Source of the DNA: Mesorhizobium sp. B2-7-1
Lineage (GTDB): Bacteria > Pseudomonadota > Alphaproteobacteria > Rhizobiales > Rhizobiaceae
Direction: 5' to 3'
DNA length: 54,811 nucleotides
Assembly: GCF_006440735.1 (NCBI RefSeq)
Contig: NZ_VFUA01000034.1
Location: 1 to 54,811, forward strand
Positions 43,943-52,943 of the stretch are shown here, one piece after another. The notes beneath the pieces were generated by a model that ran no database searches, was not told the origin of the DNA, and saw only the letters and a list, made by a program, of their open reading frames with translations. Positions within the stretch are counted from its first letter, which is position 1, and every line of letters starts with the position of its first letter. Made by a program: the position numbers and the translations under genes.

Positions 43943-44365
43943 TCTTTGTCGTCTCCAAGCGGCCGAATATCGAGGCCGCGTAAACTGCCGGACCGGTTAT
44001 GCTGGACGCGCTCGCACCAGAACGCTTTTCACCGGCCCAGTAACCGCGTCATCTCTTTTGTTTTGTGCACGTCGCTGTCCCAAACCGGTTTCCACTTTTG
44101 GGCGACATGCATTAAGTCCAGATTAACCCTGATATCTGGAGCAGGCACTTTGCCTGTCCAGACGTCACCGATACCTCACATCGCTCAAATTTCCCGCGAC
44201 GCCGGGGCACGGTTAACGTTTCGAATCGTCCTGATTCCGCCAATCTGCCAGAAGGTCAAGCGCCTCTGGCATGATTCGCATGAAAAAAGCGAATCAATTA
44301 CCCGACTTAGCGGCGTCGATTCGACGCGCTGCACATTTCCACTTCATTTCCGGGAGCAGTCCGGC
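43943..44365. other. dnaG-rpoD intergenic region
   Basis: 423 bp that must contain the main rpoD promoter. The only structure I recognise is the mosaic-type repeat at 44066-44111. Confidence 0.5.
44066..44111. repeat. Rhizobial intergenic mosaic-type palindromic repeat, copy 2
   Basis: TGCACGTCGC and GCGACATGCA ends around CCCAAACC...TTTTGGG; reverse-complementary to the copy at 22431-22479, with several substitutions. Confidence 0.72.
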
Positions 44366-46312
44366 CTAAACGCGTCCAACCCTGCCCGACGAAACGCCGA
44401 ACCCTTCGATCAGCGCTTCCGTTGCCTGCACATCGTTGAATTGCGCTTGAATCTCGACGAGATGCCGGAAGTTTTCGTCCGAAGGATCTGCATCGAGCGC
44501 CGCCTGCGCCTGTTTCAGCTCTCTATGTAATGTGCGGGCGCTACGCTGCAAGTGCAGCGCCTGGTTGAAGGCGTCGCGGGCATCGTCGAGCGCCGCTGTC
44601 TCGAGTGCGGGCCATTGCCGCGCGCGTTTGATCAACTCCACCGCCCGCTCCCAGATGCCGCCGCAGCCGGCGCGCTCGATGGTGGCGATGACCGCGCCGC
44701 GCTCGTCGGCCGCGTCATGCGCCATGGCGTCGAGGATGGCGACGTGGAGTTTGCGCAAATCCGAATTGGCCAGGTCGAGGAATTCGACATGCGCGAAATT
44801 CTCGTCGATCAGCGCCGGATGATTGACCAGGGCCACGATGATCGTCGCCTCGCGCACCGGCATGCCCTCGCCGCCGCGCTTGACCAGCGCCGACTGTCCG
44901 AGGCTTTCGCTGATCGCCATGCGGCCGCCTCCACCCTTGGCGAACTGCCCGCCGGGTGCCGCGGCCTTGCCCTGGCCGCGCTCTCCCGGCCGGCCTCCTT
45001 CGTGCCGGCCCTGCCTGGCGTCGCGCTGGGCGCCGAAGAAACTCCGCACCCGCTCGCGCATTACCTGTTGATATTCGTAGCGCACACTCTCGTCGCGGAT
45101 ACGGCTGGCGAGCTCACTCAGCCTCTTTCCCAGTTCGGCGCGACGCTCCGGCGTTTCGAAGACGCCGCCGGCGGTCTCCCGCATCCATAGTAGGTCGACG
45201 AGCGGCCGCGCCTCCGCCAGCACCGCCCGGAAGGCGTCCGGCCCCTCGGCCTTGACCAGATCGTCGGGGTCCTTGCCTTCCGGCAGCAAGGCAAAACGAG
45301 CCGAGCGTCCGGCCTGCACCGAAGGCAGGGCCAGGTCCGCGGCACGCCATGCCGCTTTCAATCCGGCCTTGTCGCCGTCGAAGCACAGCACCGGCTCCGG
45401 CGCCATGCGCCACAAAAGTTCGAGCTGATTTTCGGTGAGCGCCGTGCCGAGCGGCGCCACGGCGTTCTCGAAGCCGGCCTGCGCCAGAGCGATCACGTCC
45501 ATATAGCCTTCGACCGCGATGACGGTGCCGCCCTTGGCCAGTGCCTTGCGGGCGCGAGCGAAATTGTAGAGCACGTTGCCCTTGTGGAAGAGCTCGGTGT
45601 CGGGCGAGTTCATGTATTTGGCGAGCGCATCGGGCGCCAGCGCGCGCCCACCGAAAGCGATGATCTTGCCGCGCGAATCCGGGATCGGGAACATGATGCG
45701 GTCGCGGAACCAGTCATAGGAGACCGGAATGTCGTCGCCATGCCGCACCAACCCGCAGGCCTCGATATCGGCCTTCGGCACGCCCTTTGCCGCCAGGTGC
45801 TCTTTCAAGGCATTGCGGCTGTCGGGCGCGAAGCCAAGCCGGAACGATTGCTGTGTCGCCGACGTCAGTCCGCGTTCCCTCAGATAGGCGCGGGCTTTTG
45901 CCCCTTCCGGGCTCTGCAGCCGCTCCTGGAAAAAGGTGGTCGCCATCTCCATGACGTCGGTGAGGCTGGCGCGTTCCTTCTCGCGCCGCTCTTCCCGTTC
46001 ATCGCGCACCGGCATCGGCACGCCGGCCATCTCGGCGATCTTCTCCACCGCTTCGGGAAAGCTCATGCCGTCGAGCTCGGTGAGGAACTTGAAGTGATCG
46101 CCCGACACCGAGCAGCCGAAGCAGTGGTAGCGGCCCTTCTTGTCCTCGCAATGGAAGGACGGGCTTTTCTCGCCGTGGAATGGGCAGCAGGCCCAATAGT
46201 CGCCACGCGACGCGTTGGTCTTCCTCCTATCCCACGCGACGCGCGCGCCGATGACCGATGAAATCGGCACACGGTCGCGTATCTCGTCGAGGAAGGCGGG
46301 CGGAAAGCGCAT
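44366..46312 (-). CDS. dnaG: DNA primase DnaG
   Basis: 648 aa replicative primase. The N-terminal CHC2 zinc-binding domain has Cys43, His46, Cys64 and Cys67 (CCPFHGEKSPSF, YHCFGCSVSGD). The catalytic core with TOPRIM region is at about 250-350 (VIAVEGYMDVIALAQAGFEN, CFDGDKAGLKAAWRA), and the C-terminal helicase-interacting region includes the basic Gly-rich linker near 435-465. Start ATG 46312 is directly before FPPAFLDEIRDRVPIS, as in other members. It makes RNA primers with DnaB at the fork. Confidence 0.98.
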   Translation of the reverse strand: MRFPPAFLDEIRDRVPISSVIGARVAWDRRKTNASRGDYWACCPFHGEKSPSFHCEDKKGRYHCFGCSVSGDHFKFLTELDGMSFPEAVEKIAEMAGVPMPVRDEREERREKERASLTDVMEMATTFFQERLQSPEGAKARAYLRERGLTSATQQSFRLGFAPDSRNALKEHLAAKGVPKADIEACGLVRHGDDIPVSYDWFRDRIMFPIPDSRGKIIAFGGRALAPDALAKYMNSPDTELFHKGNVLYNFARARKALAKGGTVIAVEGYMDVIALAQAGFENAVAPLGTALTENQLELLWRMAPEPVLCFDGDKAGLKAAWRAADLALPSVQAGRSARFALLPEGKDPDDLVKAEGPDAFRAVLAEARPLVDLLWMRETAGGVFETPERRAELGKRLSELASRIRDESVRYEYQQVMRERVRSFFGAQRDARQGRHEGGRPGERGQGKAAAPGGQFAKGGGGRMAISESLGQSALVKRGGEGMPVREATIIVALVNHPALIDENFAHVEFLDLANSDLRKLHVAILDAMAHDAADERGAVIATIERAGCGGIWERAVELIKRARQWPALETAALDDARDAFNQALHLQRSARTLHRELKQAQAALDADPSDENFRHLVEIQAQFNDVQATEALIEGFGVSSGRVGRV

Positions 46313-46396
46313 CGGGGAACTCGTTTGCCCTCCATATAAGCAAGCCGCCTGGCAAGGGCGACCCCGTCCGCCCCATCGTACCCGCTTTTCACAGAC

Positions 46397-46426
46397 GAAA
46401 AGAAGGCGGCCATGCGGCCGCCTTCT
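46397..46426 (-). terminator. Terminator of RcnB-like gene
   Basis: AGAAGGCGGCC and GGCCGCCTTCT with a 4-nt loop; on the minus strand a TTTTC tract follows. Lies 25 bp past the RcnB-like gene. Confidence 0.82.
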
Positions 46427-46450
46427 CCTGGATTTTCGGATTGTCGCCGA

Positions 46451-46813
46451 CTACTGCGCGGCGATCGCGCCGAAGATGATGCCGGAAAGGATGCTGACCA
46501 GCACATAGTCGTTGCCGACGCGGATCCACTCCTGGCCGGGGCCGGGGCGGCGCAGGCCGTAGCGGTTCCAGTCGCGGACCGGCTGGTGGCGCTTCCAGCT
46601 GGAATAGCGCTGGCCGTTGCGCCAATGGTTGCGCTTCACCACCTTCTTCTTGACGATGACGCGCTTGTCGACATGCCGGTTGGGCTTCTGCCAGTCGACC
46701 TGCGTGTAGTTCGACTGCGGCGCGCTCGGCTGGGCGAGCGGCGCGGCCTGGCCGGAGAAGGCCGAGGCGGCCAGCATGGAGGCGGTGACGGCGGAAAGTA
46801 TGAGACGCTTCAT
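46451..46813 (-). CDS. RcnB-like small periplasmic protein
   Basis: 120 aa with a signal peptide (about 1-25, SGQAAP). The mature part is basic and aromatic (KKKVVKRNHWRNGQRYSSWK) and ends WIRVGNDYVLVSILSGIIFG, the RcnB domain pattern. E. coli RcnB influences nickel/cobalt efflux; rhizobial homologues are uncharacterised. AAGGAGT precedes ATG 46813. It stands alone between dnaG and the Na/Pi transporter. Confidence 0.85.
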   Translation of the reverse strand: MKRLILSAVTASMLAASAFSGQAAPLAQPSAPQSNYTQVDWQKPNRHVDKRVIVKKKVVKRNHWRNGQRYSSWKRHQPVRDWNRYGLRRPGPGQEWIRVGNDYVLVSILSGIIFGAIAAQ

Positions 46814-47176
46814 GGTCGGTACTCCTTGTTGTCGATAGGCAGAGGAATAGCCGCCAATGGATGAACTGAAACTGAACATGAAAATTACAATTTTGTAATG
46901 GTTTCCGATGCTTGCAGAGCCTGCTTCAACAAGGCTTCGGATCGCGTCGGCCGTGCGATCCCGGCATCGCTTCATTCCGAGCGAAGGCGCCGCCGCCAGG
47001 CGCATGCAACCAATGCTTCCGCCATTCATTTCCGACATGCGCCGTCGAGCCGAGACTATCATCGCATCAGAAAAATCTATTATTCGGCTAATCTTAATTG
47101 GTATATTTCCACGCATTGAAATGATTGAGATTCGTCCTTCTCTCCGCATTGCCAGAGCCACCTTGCGAGGTGGGCT
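46814..47176. other. Intergenic region between RcnB-like and Na/Pi transporter genes
   Basis: 363 bp, AT-rich near 47075-47120, which suggests a promoter for the transporter. No gene, repeat or Pho box that I can defend. Confidence 0.45.
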
Positions 47177-48841
47177 GTGAGCGGCTCCGTCGTCCTCCTG
47201 CACCTTGCCGGCGCGGTGGCGCTGATGCTGTTCGCCACCCGCATGGTGAAGACAGGGGTCGAGCGCGCCTATGGCGACGTGCTGCGCCACAGGCTGCGCG
47301 CCACCATGCGCAATCCGATCATGGCGGTGCTGGCCGGCTGTGGGCTGGCGGTCGCGCTGCAGAGCTCGACCGCGGTGACGCTGCTGGTCGGCTCCTTCGC
47401 CGGCGCCGGCATCGTTTCGGGCGCCGCCGGGCAATTGGCCGTGCGCGGCGCCGAGATCGGCTCGGCGCTGGTGGCCAAACTGCTCACCTTCGACCTCACG
47501 CTTCTGGTGCCGCTCTGCCTGATCGCGGGCACCGTCATGTTCATGGCCACCGAGCGGCGCGACTGGCGGCAGCTGGGCCGTATCCTGATCGGGGTCGGCC
47601 TGCTGATCCTGTCGCTGGAGATGATCGGCCAGGCGTCGGAGCCGCTGCGCAACAGCCAGTTGATGCCGTTGATCATCAATTATTTCTCGGGCGACTCCAT
47701 AACCACCTATCTCCTGGCCGCGCTGGTCACCTGGTTGTTCCAGTCGAGCATCGCCGCAGTCCTCTTGATGGCGACGCTGGCGGGCCGCGGGCTGATCACG
47801 CCGGAGCTCGGCGTGGTGCTGGTGCTTGGCGTCAACCTCGGCTCGTCGCTGATCGCGCCGATGCTGACGCGGTCGGCGCCGCCGGAGGTGCGCATCGTGC
47901 CGATCGGCAATCTCCTGATGCGCGGGCTCGGCTCACTGATCATGCTGGTCCTGATCATGACCTTCAAGCCGGACGTCGCCTTCCTCGGCAAGACCGCGCC
48001 GGATCAGATCGTCAACGCCCACATTTTGTTCAACGTGCTGATCCTGCTCGCCGGACTGCCGTTGGCCGGCCTCGTCTACCGCGCGTCCGAAAAGATCGTG
48101 GCGCTGGGCAGCAAGCCGCAACCGGCCGCCACACTCGAGGTCGTCGAGCTGTCGGCGCTGAACGAGAGCGCCCTCGATACGCCGAGCCAGGCGCTGGCCA
48201 ACGCGACGCGCGAGGTGGTGCGGGTCTGCGAGACGGTCGAGATCATGCTGAAGCGCATCATCGAGCTCTACGAGGATGCCGACCCCGCCAAGATCAAGGC
48301 GCTTGCCGCGCTCGACGACCGCGTCGACCGGAAGCACGCCGCGATCAAGCTCTATCTCGCCAAGATCACCAGGAATCCGCTAACCGAGGACGAGGCCTTG
48401 CGGTGCCAGGAGTTGATCGGCGCCTGCGTCAAGCTGGAGCAGGTCGGCGACATCATCGTGCGCAACATGCTGGTGCATGTGAAGAAGAAGCTGGAGCGCG
48501 GTCTGGAGTTCACGCCCGAAGGCTGGCAGGAGCTTTGCGCCTTCCATTCCTCTGTGCTTGCCAATGCGCGGCTCGCGTTCAACGTGCTGGTCTCGCGCGA
48601 TCCGGAAACCGCCAGGCAGCTGGTGCTGGAAAAAGATCTGCTGCGCGAGCGCGAGAAGGAAACAAGCGCCAGCCATTTTGTGCGGCTGCGCGACGGCACG
48701 GCCAAGAGCGTCGAGACCAGTTCGATCCATCTCGATACCATTCGCGACCTGAAGCAGATCAACTCGCTGCTGGCTTCGATGGCCTATCCCGTGCTTGAGG
48801 AACGCGGCCTGCTTGGCGGCTCGCGGCTGAAGGCCAGCTGA
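47177..48841 (+). CDS. Na/Pi cotransporter family protein (NptA-PhoU fusion type)
   Basis: 554 aa. The membrane part (about 1-310) has two inverted repeats each with a QSS motif (VALQSSTAVTLLVG and WLFQSSIAAVLL). The C-terminal ~200 residues are a PhoU-like helical domain (LANATREVVRVCETVEIMLK, CVKLEQVGDIIVRNM). It imports phosphate or balances it across the membrane. The GTG at 47177 has GAGGTGG just upstream. The frame from 47125 (557 aa) is a shadow. Confidence 0.9.
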   Translation: MSGSVVLLHLAGAVALMLFATRMVKTGVERAYGDVLRHRLRATMRNPIMAVLAGCGLAVALQSSTAVTLLVGSFAGAGIVSGAAGQLAVRGAEIGSALVAKLLTFDLTLLVPLCLIAGTVMFMATERRDWRQLGRILIGVGLLILSLEMIGQASEPLRNSQLMPLIINYFSGDSITTYLLAALVTWLFQSSIAAVLLMATLAGRGLITPELGVVLVLGVNLGSSLIAPMLTRSAPPEVRIVPIGNLLMRGLGSLIMLVLIMTFKPDVAFLGKTAPDQIVNAHILFNVLILLAGLPLAGLVYRASEKIVALGSKPQPAATLEVVELSALNESALDTPSQALANATREVVRVCETVEIMLKRIIELYEDADPAKIKALAALDDRVDRKHAAIKLYLAKITRNPLTEDEALRCQELIGACVKLEQVGDIIVRNMLVHVKKKLERGLEFTPEGWQELCAFHSSVLANARLAFNVLVSRDPETARQLVLEKDLLREREKETSASHFVRLRDGTAKSVETSSIHLDTIRDLKQINSLLASMAYPVLEERGLLGGSRLKAS

Positions 48842-48937
48842 GGCTCGGCGGTTGCGGCCGAGAAAATTAGGCTTTGCTCATCCTCGCTTCCGTCGGCTAA
48901 GGATCACCTGAGGACCTGATGGGAGGACGATCGGTCG

Positions 48938-49147
48938 ATGGATACGCATTCGCGCAGCTTCGCCAAGGCACTCTCATGGCGCGCCACCGGCACGATCGAC
49001 ACGATGATCATATCGCTGGTGGTCACCGGCAGCATCAAGCTCGCTGCCACCATCGGCCTCACCGAAGTCGTCACCAAGTCGCTGCTCTACTACCTGCATG
49101 AACGGGCCTGGCTGAAGATCCCGTATGGACGCAAAACGCCCGCATAG
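48938..49147 (+). CDS. DUF2061 membrane protein
   Basis: 69 aa. RSFAKALSWRATGTIDTMII is the DUF2061 signature, followed by a second helix and KSLLYYLHERAWLKIPYG. Family members are small membrane proteins, some near sulfur or assimilation genes; function unknown. GGGAGGAC lies upstream, about 12 nt from the ATG. Confidence 0.9.
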   Translation: MDTHSRSFAKALSWRATGTIDTMIISLVVTGSIKLAATIGLTEVVTKSLLYYLHERAWLKIPYGRKTPA

Positions 49148-49271
49148 CGGAGCGATAGGCCGGCTCGGATCGGTCCAGTCAAGAAAAGCTAAAGCGCCAT
49201 CGTCAATTTCTGCATTGCCGTGCCCGCCCGGGCGTGGTTTGAGGCATGCATCCTCCCAAATGTTTTGAACC

Positions 49272-50453
49272 ATGCTGCCGCTGATTGCCCTTTTCCTTGC
49301 CGCCTTCGCCTTCGGCACCACCGAATTCGTCATCGCCGGCGTGCTGCCGGAGGTGGCTCAGGGCCTTGGCGTTTCGGTGCCGACCGCCGGCTATCTCGTC
49401 TCCGGCTATGCCTGCGGCATTGCCATCGGCGGCCCGCTGCTGGCGCTCACGACCAGCAAAGTCTCGCGTAAGACGCTGTTGATCGGGCTCACGATCGCCT
49501 TCACACTTGGCCAGGTGGCCTGCGCGCTGGCGCCTGATTTCACCTCGATGCTGCTGTTGCGCGTCGCCACCGCCGTGGCGCATGGCTGCTATTTCGGCGT
49601 CGCCATGGTGGTTGCGGTCAGCCTTGTGCGCGAGGACCAGCGCGGCCGGGCGGTCGCGGTCATTCTCTCGGGACTGACGGTTTCCAATGTCATCGGCGTG
49701 CCCGCCGGCACCGCGATCGGCAGCCTTTGGGGTTGGCGCGCGACCTTCTGGGTGATGAGCGCGCTGGGCATCATCGCGATCCTCGCCATGCTGGCGCTGT
49801 TGCCGCGAACGGCGGGCGCCGCCAACCGGCCCGCCGGGCTGGCGCGCGAAGTTCGGGTGCTCGGCCGCCAGCAGGTCTGGACGTCGCTGATCCTGATGCT
49901 GATGCTGATGATCGGCCAGTTTGCGCTGTTCACCTACATCACTCCGATGCTGCTCGAAGTGACTGGCCTCGACCAGAGCCTGATCCCCTGGGTGCTTTTG
50001 CTCAACGGCGTCGGCGCCACGATCGGCGTCCTGGTCGGCGGCAAGCTCGCCGACTGGAAGCTGATGCCGTCGCTGATCGTCATGCTCGCCCTGCAGGCGG
50101 TGGCGCTCGGCGTCATCCATCTTGTCAGCCCCTACCCGGTGCCGATGGTCGTCGCCATCGTCGTCTGGGGTGGTCTCAACTTCGCCATCGGCGCGCCGAT
50201 CCAGACGCGCATCCTCGCCTGGACGGCCGATGCTTCGAACCTCGCTTCCGCGCTGATCCCGTCCGGCTTCAATGTCGGCATCGCGCTCGCAGCCTCGCTG
50301 GGCGCGGCGATGCTCAATGCCGGCTACGGCTATCGCAGCCTGCCGCTGGCCGGCGCCCTGGCCATGCTGGTGGCGGTGGTGGTGGCCGTCGCCTCGCAGG
50401 CCTGGGAATGGCGCAGCCGCGCGACGCCGCCACTGCCGGCAGCGGCGGAATAG
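49272..50453 (+). CDS. MFS transporter, DHA1 (AraJ/YdhP-like) family
   Basis: 393 aa with twelve helices. FAFGTTEFVIAGVLPEVAQG in the first helix and loop, and the motif A region in the loop after helix 2, fit the AraJ/CmlA-like DHA1 group of drug or sugar efflux pumps. The substrate cannot be assigned. The Shine-Dalgarno is weak. The gene is convergent with a MocR regulator, 6 bp apart. Confidence 0.9.
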   Translation: MLPLIALFLAAFAFGTTEFVIAGVLPEVAQGLGVSVPTAGYLVSGYACGIAIGGPLLALTTSKVSRKTLLIGLTIAFTLGQVACALAPDFTSMLLLRVATAVAHGCYFGVAMVVAVSLVREDQRGRAVAVILSGLTVSNVIGVPAGTAIGSLWGWRATFWVMSALGIIAILAMLALLPRTAGAANRPAGLAREVRVLGRQQVWTSLILMLMLMIGQFALFTYITPMLLEVTGLDQSLIPWVLLLNGVGATIGVLVGGKLADWKLMPSLIVMLALQAVALGVIHLVSPYPVPMVVAIVVWGGLNFAIGAPIQTRILAWTADASNLASALIPSGFNVGIALAASLGAAMLNAGYGYRSLPLAGALAMLVAVVVAVASQAWEWRSRATPPLPAAAE

Positions 50454-50459
50454 CTGGCC

Positions 50460-51836
50460 TCAGACCTGCGGCCGCGACGAGCCCGGCACGCCCGAAAGGA
50501 TGGAAGCCAGGCTTTGAAGACCTTCCTTCAACCGCTCCCGATTGGGGGTAGCGCCCAGCGCCAGGCGGAAGCCGTTGGCGAAGTCGTCTCCGACCGCGAA
50601 CTCTTCTGCGGGGCTGATGGCCAGCCCTCGGCGGCGGGCGATGTCGGCGAATTCGGCCGAGCGCAACTGGCTCTGCAACGGATACCACAGATGCAGGCTG
50701 GACTCCGCCGCCACAAAGCCTTCGGGCAGGATGTTGCGCGCGATCTCTTGCCTGGCCTGCGCTTCGGCGCGCACGGCGGCGGTGATTTCCCCGGCAAGGC
50801 CGCTGCGCAGCCATTCGCAGGCAAGGCCCGTCATCAGCGGCGGCGCCATCATCGTCGTGCCGCGTATCGCTGCCGCGACCCGCTCCGCGGCTTGCTGATC
50901 GGGCGCCGCCAGGAAAGCCGTACGCAGGAAAGGCGAGATGCACTTCGCCAATGTCGCGACATGGAAGGTCCGCTCCGGCGCCAGCTTCAGAAAGGCCGGC
51001 GGAGGTGCAGCCAGCAACCTTCTGTAAGGATCGTCCTCGACGATGGTCAGCTCGAGCTTTGCGGCCATGCGGGCGAGTTCGCGCCGCCGGCCTTCGGGCA
51101 TGACGGATGCGGTCGGATTCTGCAGCGTCGGATTGAGGTAGAGAACGTGGGCGCCATGCCGTCGCGCCGCCTGTTCGAGATCGTCGGGCCGCATGCCCTC
51201 GCCGTCGCTTGCGACGGCGGCAAGCCTGCGTCGCGTGGCCCCGGCCAGCGCGATCAGCCCGGGATAGGTCAGCGCATCGGCAAGGATCGTGTCGCCTTCG
51301 CGGGTCTCTGACAGGAGCACGGCCGTGAGCAGCGCCTGCGCGCCCGAGCCGACAACGACCCTGTCGACCGGCAGCCTGTCCCCCGTTTCGGCCAGCCATG
51401 ACGAGCCGACGGCGCGCTCCACGGGCGAGCCCGGACCGGGATGGTAGGAAAGCAACGCTTCGGCGCTGGAGCGCTTCAGCAACCCCTCGATGCCCGTCCT
51501 GATCAAGGCCGGCAGGTTGAGGCCGGCCGGTGCCGGCGGAATGTTCATGCTGAGATCGAGGACGGGCTCTTCAGGTTCGCCCGGCGTGACGAAGGTGCCC
51601 CGGCCCGCCGTCGCGTCGATAAGGTTCCTGCGCCGCGCTTCGGAAAAAGCCCGCGTGACGGTCGTAAGATCGACCCCGAGCAGCCGGGCAAGCTCCCGCT
51701 GCGGCGGCAACCGGTCTCCAGGCTGCAAGCGGCCGTTCGAGCGGGCATCCGCCAGGGCGCCAACGATCTGCAGATAGACCGGTCGCGGCCCCGCCTCCAG
51801 GACCGGGAGCCAGCCGATGTCACTTTCGCCCGCCAC
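50460..51836 (-). CDS. MocR-type GntR/aminotransferase regulator
   Basis: 458 aa. A GntR winged HTH spans about 15-80 (PVYLQIVGALADARSNGRLQ, LPPQRELARLLGVDLTTVTR) and a fold-type I aminotransferase domain follows. The PLP Lys is Lys298 (HVATLAKCISP), with Asp269/Tyr271 in EDDPY and NPTLQNPT near 235. Such proteins sense PLP or amino-compounds. The start is GTG 51836, as no ATG precedes the HTH. Upstream palindromes around 51864 suggest control of itself and the divergent DUF983 gene. Confidence 0.92.
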   Translation of the reverse strand: MAGESDIGWLPVLEAGPRPVYLQIVGALADARSNGRLQPGDRLPPQRELARLLGVDLTTVTRAFSEARRRNLIDATAGRGTFVTPGEPEEPVLDLSMNIPPAPAGLNLPALIRTGIEGLLKRSSAEALLSYHPGPGSPVERAVGSSWLAETGDRLPVDRVVVGSGAQALLTAVLLSETREGDTILADALTYPGLIALAGATRRRLAAVASDGEGMRPDDLEQAARRHGAHVLYLNPTLQNPTASVMPEGRRRELARMAAKLELTIVEDDPYRRLLAAPPPAFLKLAPERTFHVATLAKCISPFLRTAFLAAPDQQAAERVAAAIRGTTMMAPPLMTGLACEWLRSGLAGEITAAVRAEAQARQEIARNILPEGFVAAESSLHLWYPLQSQLRSAEFADIARRRGLAISPAEEFAVGDDFANGFRLALGATPNRERLKEGLQSLASILSGVPGSSRPQV

Positions 51837-51863
51837 TTTTCACCATCCATACATTTTGTCGCA

Positions 51864-51900
51864 TTGTATGCATACAAGAATGATATATGTATGCATGAGA
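51864..51900. promoter_or_regulatory. MocR operator candidate
   Basis: TTGTATGCATACAA (51864-51877) is a perfect 14-bp palindrome; TATGTATGCATGA follows near 51887, repeating the GTATGCAT core. MocR regulators commonly bind such direct repeats in divergent gaps. Confidence 0.7.
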
Positions 51901-51949
51901 GACCTCAAGGCCGGTCTGGCCACCCGCGAGGTCCACTGGAGCGACGATC

Positions 51950-52336
51950 ATGGAAGACCTTGCGCATTATCCACGTCTGATACCTTGGCAGGTAGGGATC
52001 CGGGGCCGCTGCCCGCGCTGCGGCGAGGGCCACCTGTTCGAAGGATTCCTGAAGCTGGCGCCGAAATGCGATGTTTGCGGGCTCGACTATTCCTTTGCCG
52101 ATCCCGCCGACGGCCCTGCCTTCTTCGTCATCTGCTTTGCCTGCGTGCCTTCGGTGCTCTTCGCCGTGTGGGCGCAGGTGACCTTCGAGCCCTCCATGTG
52201 GTTCCACGCCTTCGTTTCGATCCCGATCGTTCTCGCGACCTGCATCCCGCCGCTCAGGCCGCTCAAGGGTTGGCTCGTGGCAAGCCAGTTTTACCACAAG
52301 GCGGAAGAAGGCAGGCTGGCCAGGCCCGGCGAGTGA
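51950..52336 (+). CDS. DUF983 membrane protein with zinc ribbon
   Basis: 128 aa. CPRCGEGHLFEGFLKLAPKC ... CDVCG forms an N-terminal zinc ribbon, followed by two helices (FFVICFACVPSVLFAVWAQV and AFVSIPIVLATCIPPLRPLK). DUF983 proteins have been linked to cytochrome oxidase regions, but the role here is unknown. A GGAGCGA Shine-Dalgarno precedes ATG 51950. It is divergent from mocR and ends 3 bp before the GNAT gene. Confidence 0.9.
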   Translation: MEDLAHYPRLIPWQVGIRGRCPRCGEGHLFEGFLKLAPKCDVCGLDYSFADPADGPAFFVICFACVPSVLFAVWAQVTFEPSMWFHAFVSIPIVLATCIPPLRPLKGWLVASQFYHKAEEGRLARPGE

Positions 52337-52339
52337 CCT

Positions 52340-52897
52340 TTAAAGGTCGATACGGAATTTGAGGCTCTCCGCGCCGCCATAGGCGGCGTCCTCGAAGAAG
52401 CGGCCGATGAGCCTGCCGCCATTGGTCGCGATCACCTTCTGCGATGCCGGATTGCCCGGCTTCGCAGTGATCTCGACATAGTCGAGTCCGACCGCCCTCG
52501 CCTCTTCCAGCATCAGCCGCAGCGCTTCGGTGGCATAGCCGCGGCCCCGCTTCCACGGCACCACCGCATAGCCGATATGGCCAAGCACATGCGAAGGCAG
52601 CGCCGACGTGCCCTTCTGCCAGCGAAAGCCGATCGAACCGGCGGCCTCGCCGTCCCAGATCCAGCGCCGGAAGCCCGGCAGCCGCGCGACCTTGGCGCCG
52701 TCGGGCAAGGTGATGGGCGGCCCTTTCGCTTCGGGGTCGTCGAGGCCGGCGAGGAATTCGACGGGATCTTTCTCGATCGCCTCGAGCTGCTCGCGCGTCG
52801 CTTCCAGCAGCCGCACATTGTCGGGCGACCACCCGCGCTCCAGCGCCGCCTTGTAGGACGGCAAATGTTCGAGCGCGGGTTTGACGATTTCGATCAT
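52340..52897 (-). CDS. GNAT family N-acetyltransferase
   Basis: 185 aa. The acetyl-CoA site is in GYAVVPWKRGRGYATEALRL (the R/QxxGxG/A-type motif), followed by LDYVEITAKPGNPASQKVIA and the C-terminal strand. The N-terminal half (ALERGWSPDNVR) resembles RimJ/AacA-like GNAT proteins. The acceptor substrate is unknown. Convergent with DUF983. Confidence 0.88.
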   Translation of the reverse strand: MIEIVKPALEHLPSYKAALERGWSPDNVRLLEATREQLEAIEKDPVEFLAGLDDPEAKGPPITLPDGAKVARLPGFRRWIWDGEAAGSIGFRWQKGTSALPSHVLGHIGYAVVPWKRGRGYATEALRLMLEEARAVGLDYVEITAKPGNPASQKVIATNGGRLIGRFFEDAAYGGAESLKFRIDL

Positions 52898-52943
52898 GGC
52901 TCGTTTCCTGTCGAGACCGACATAGCCACCACGCGGATCGCTC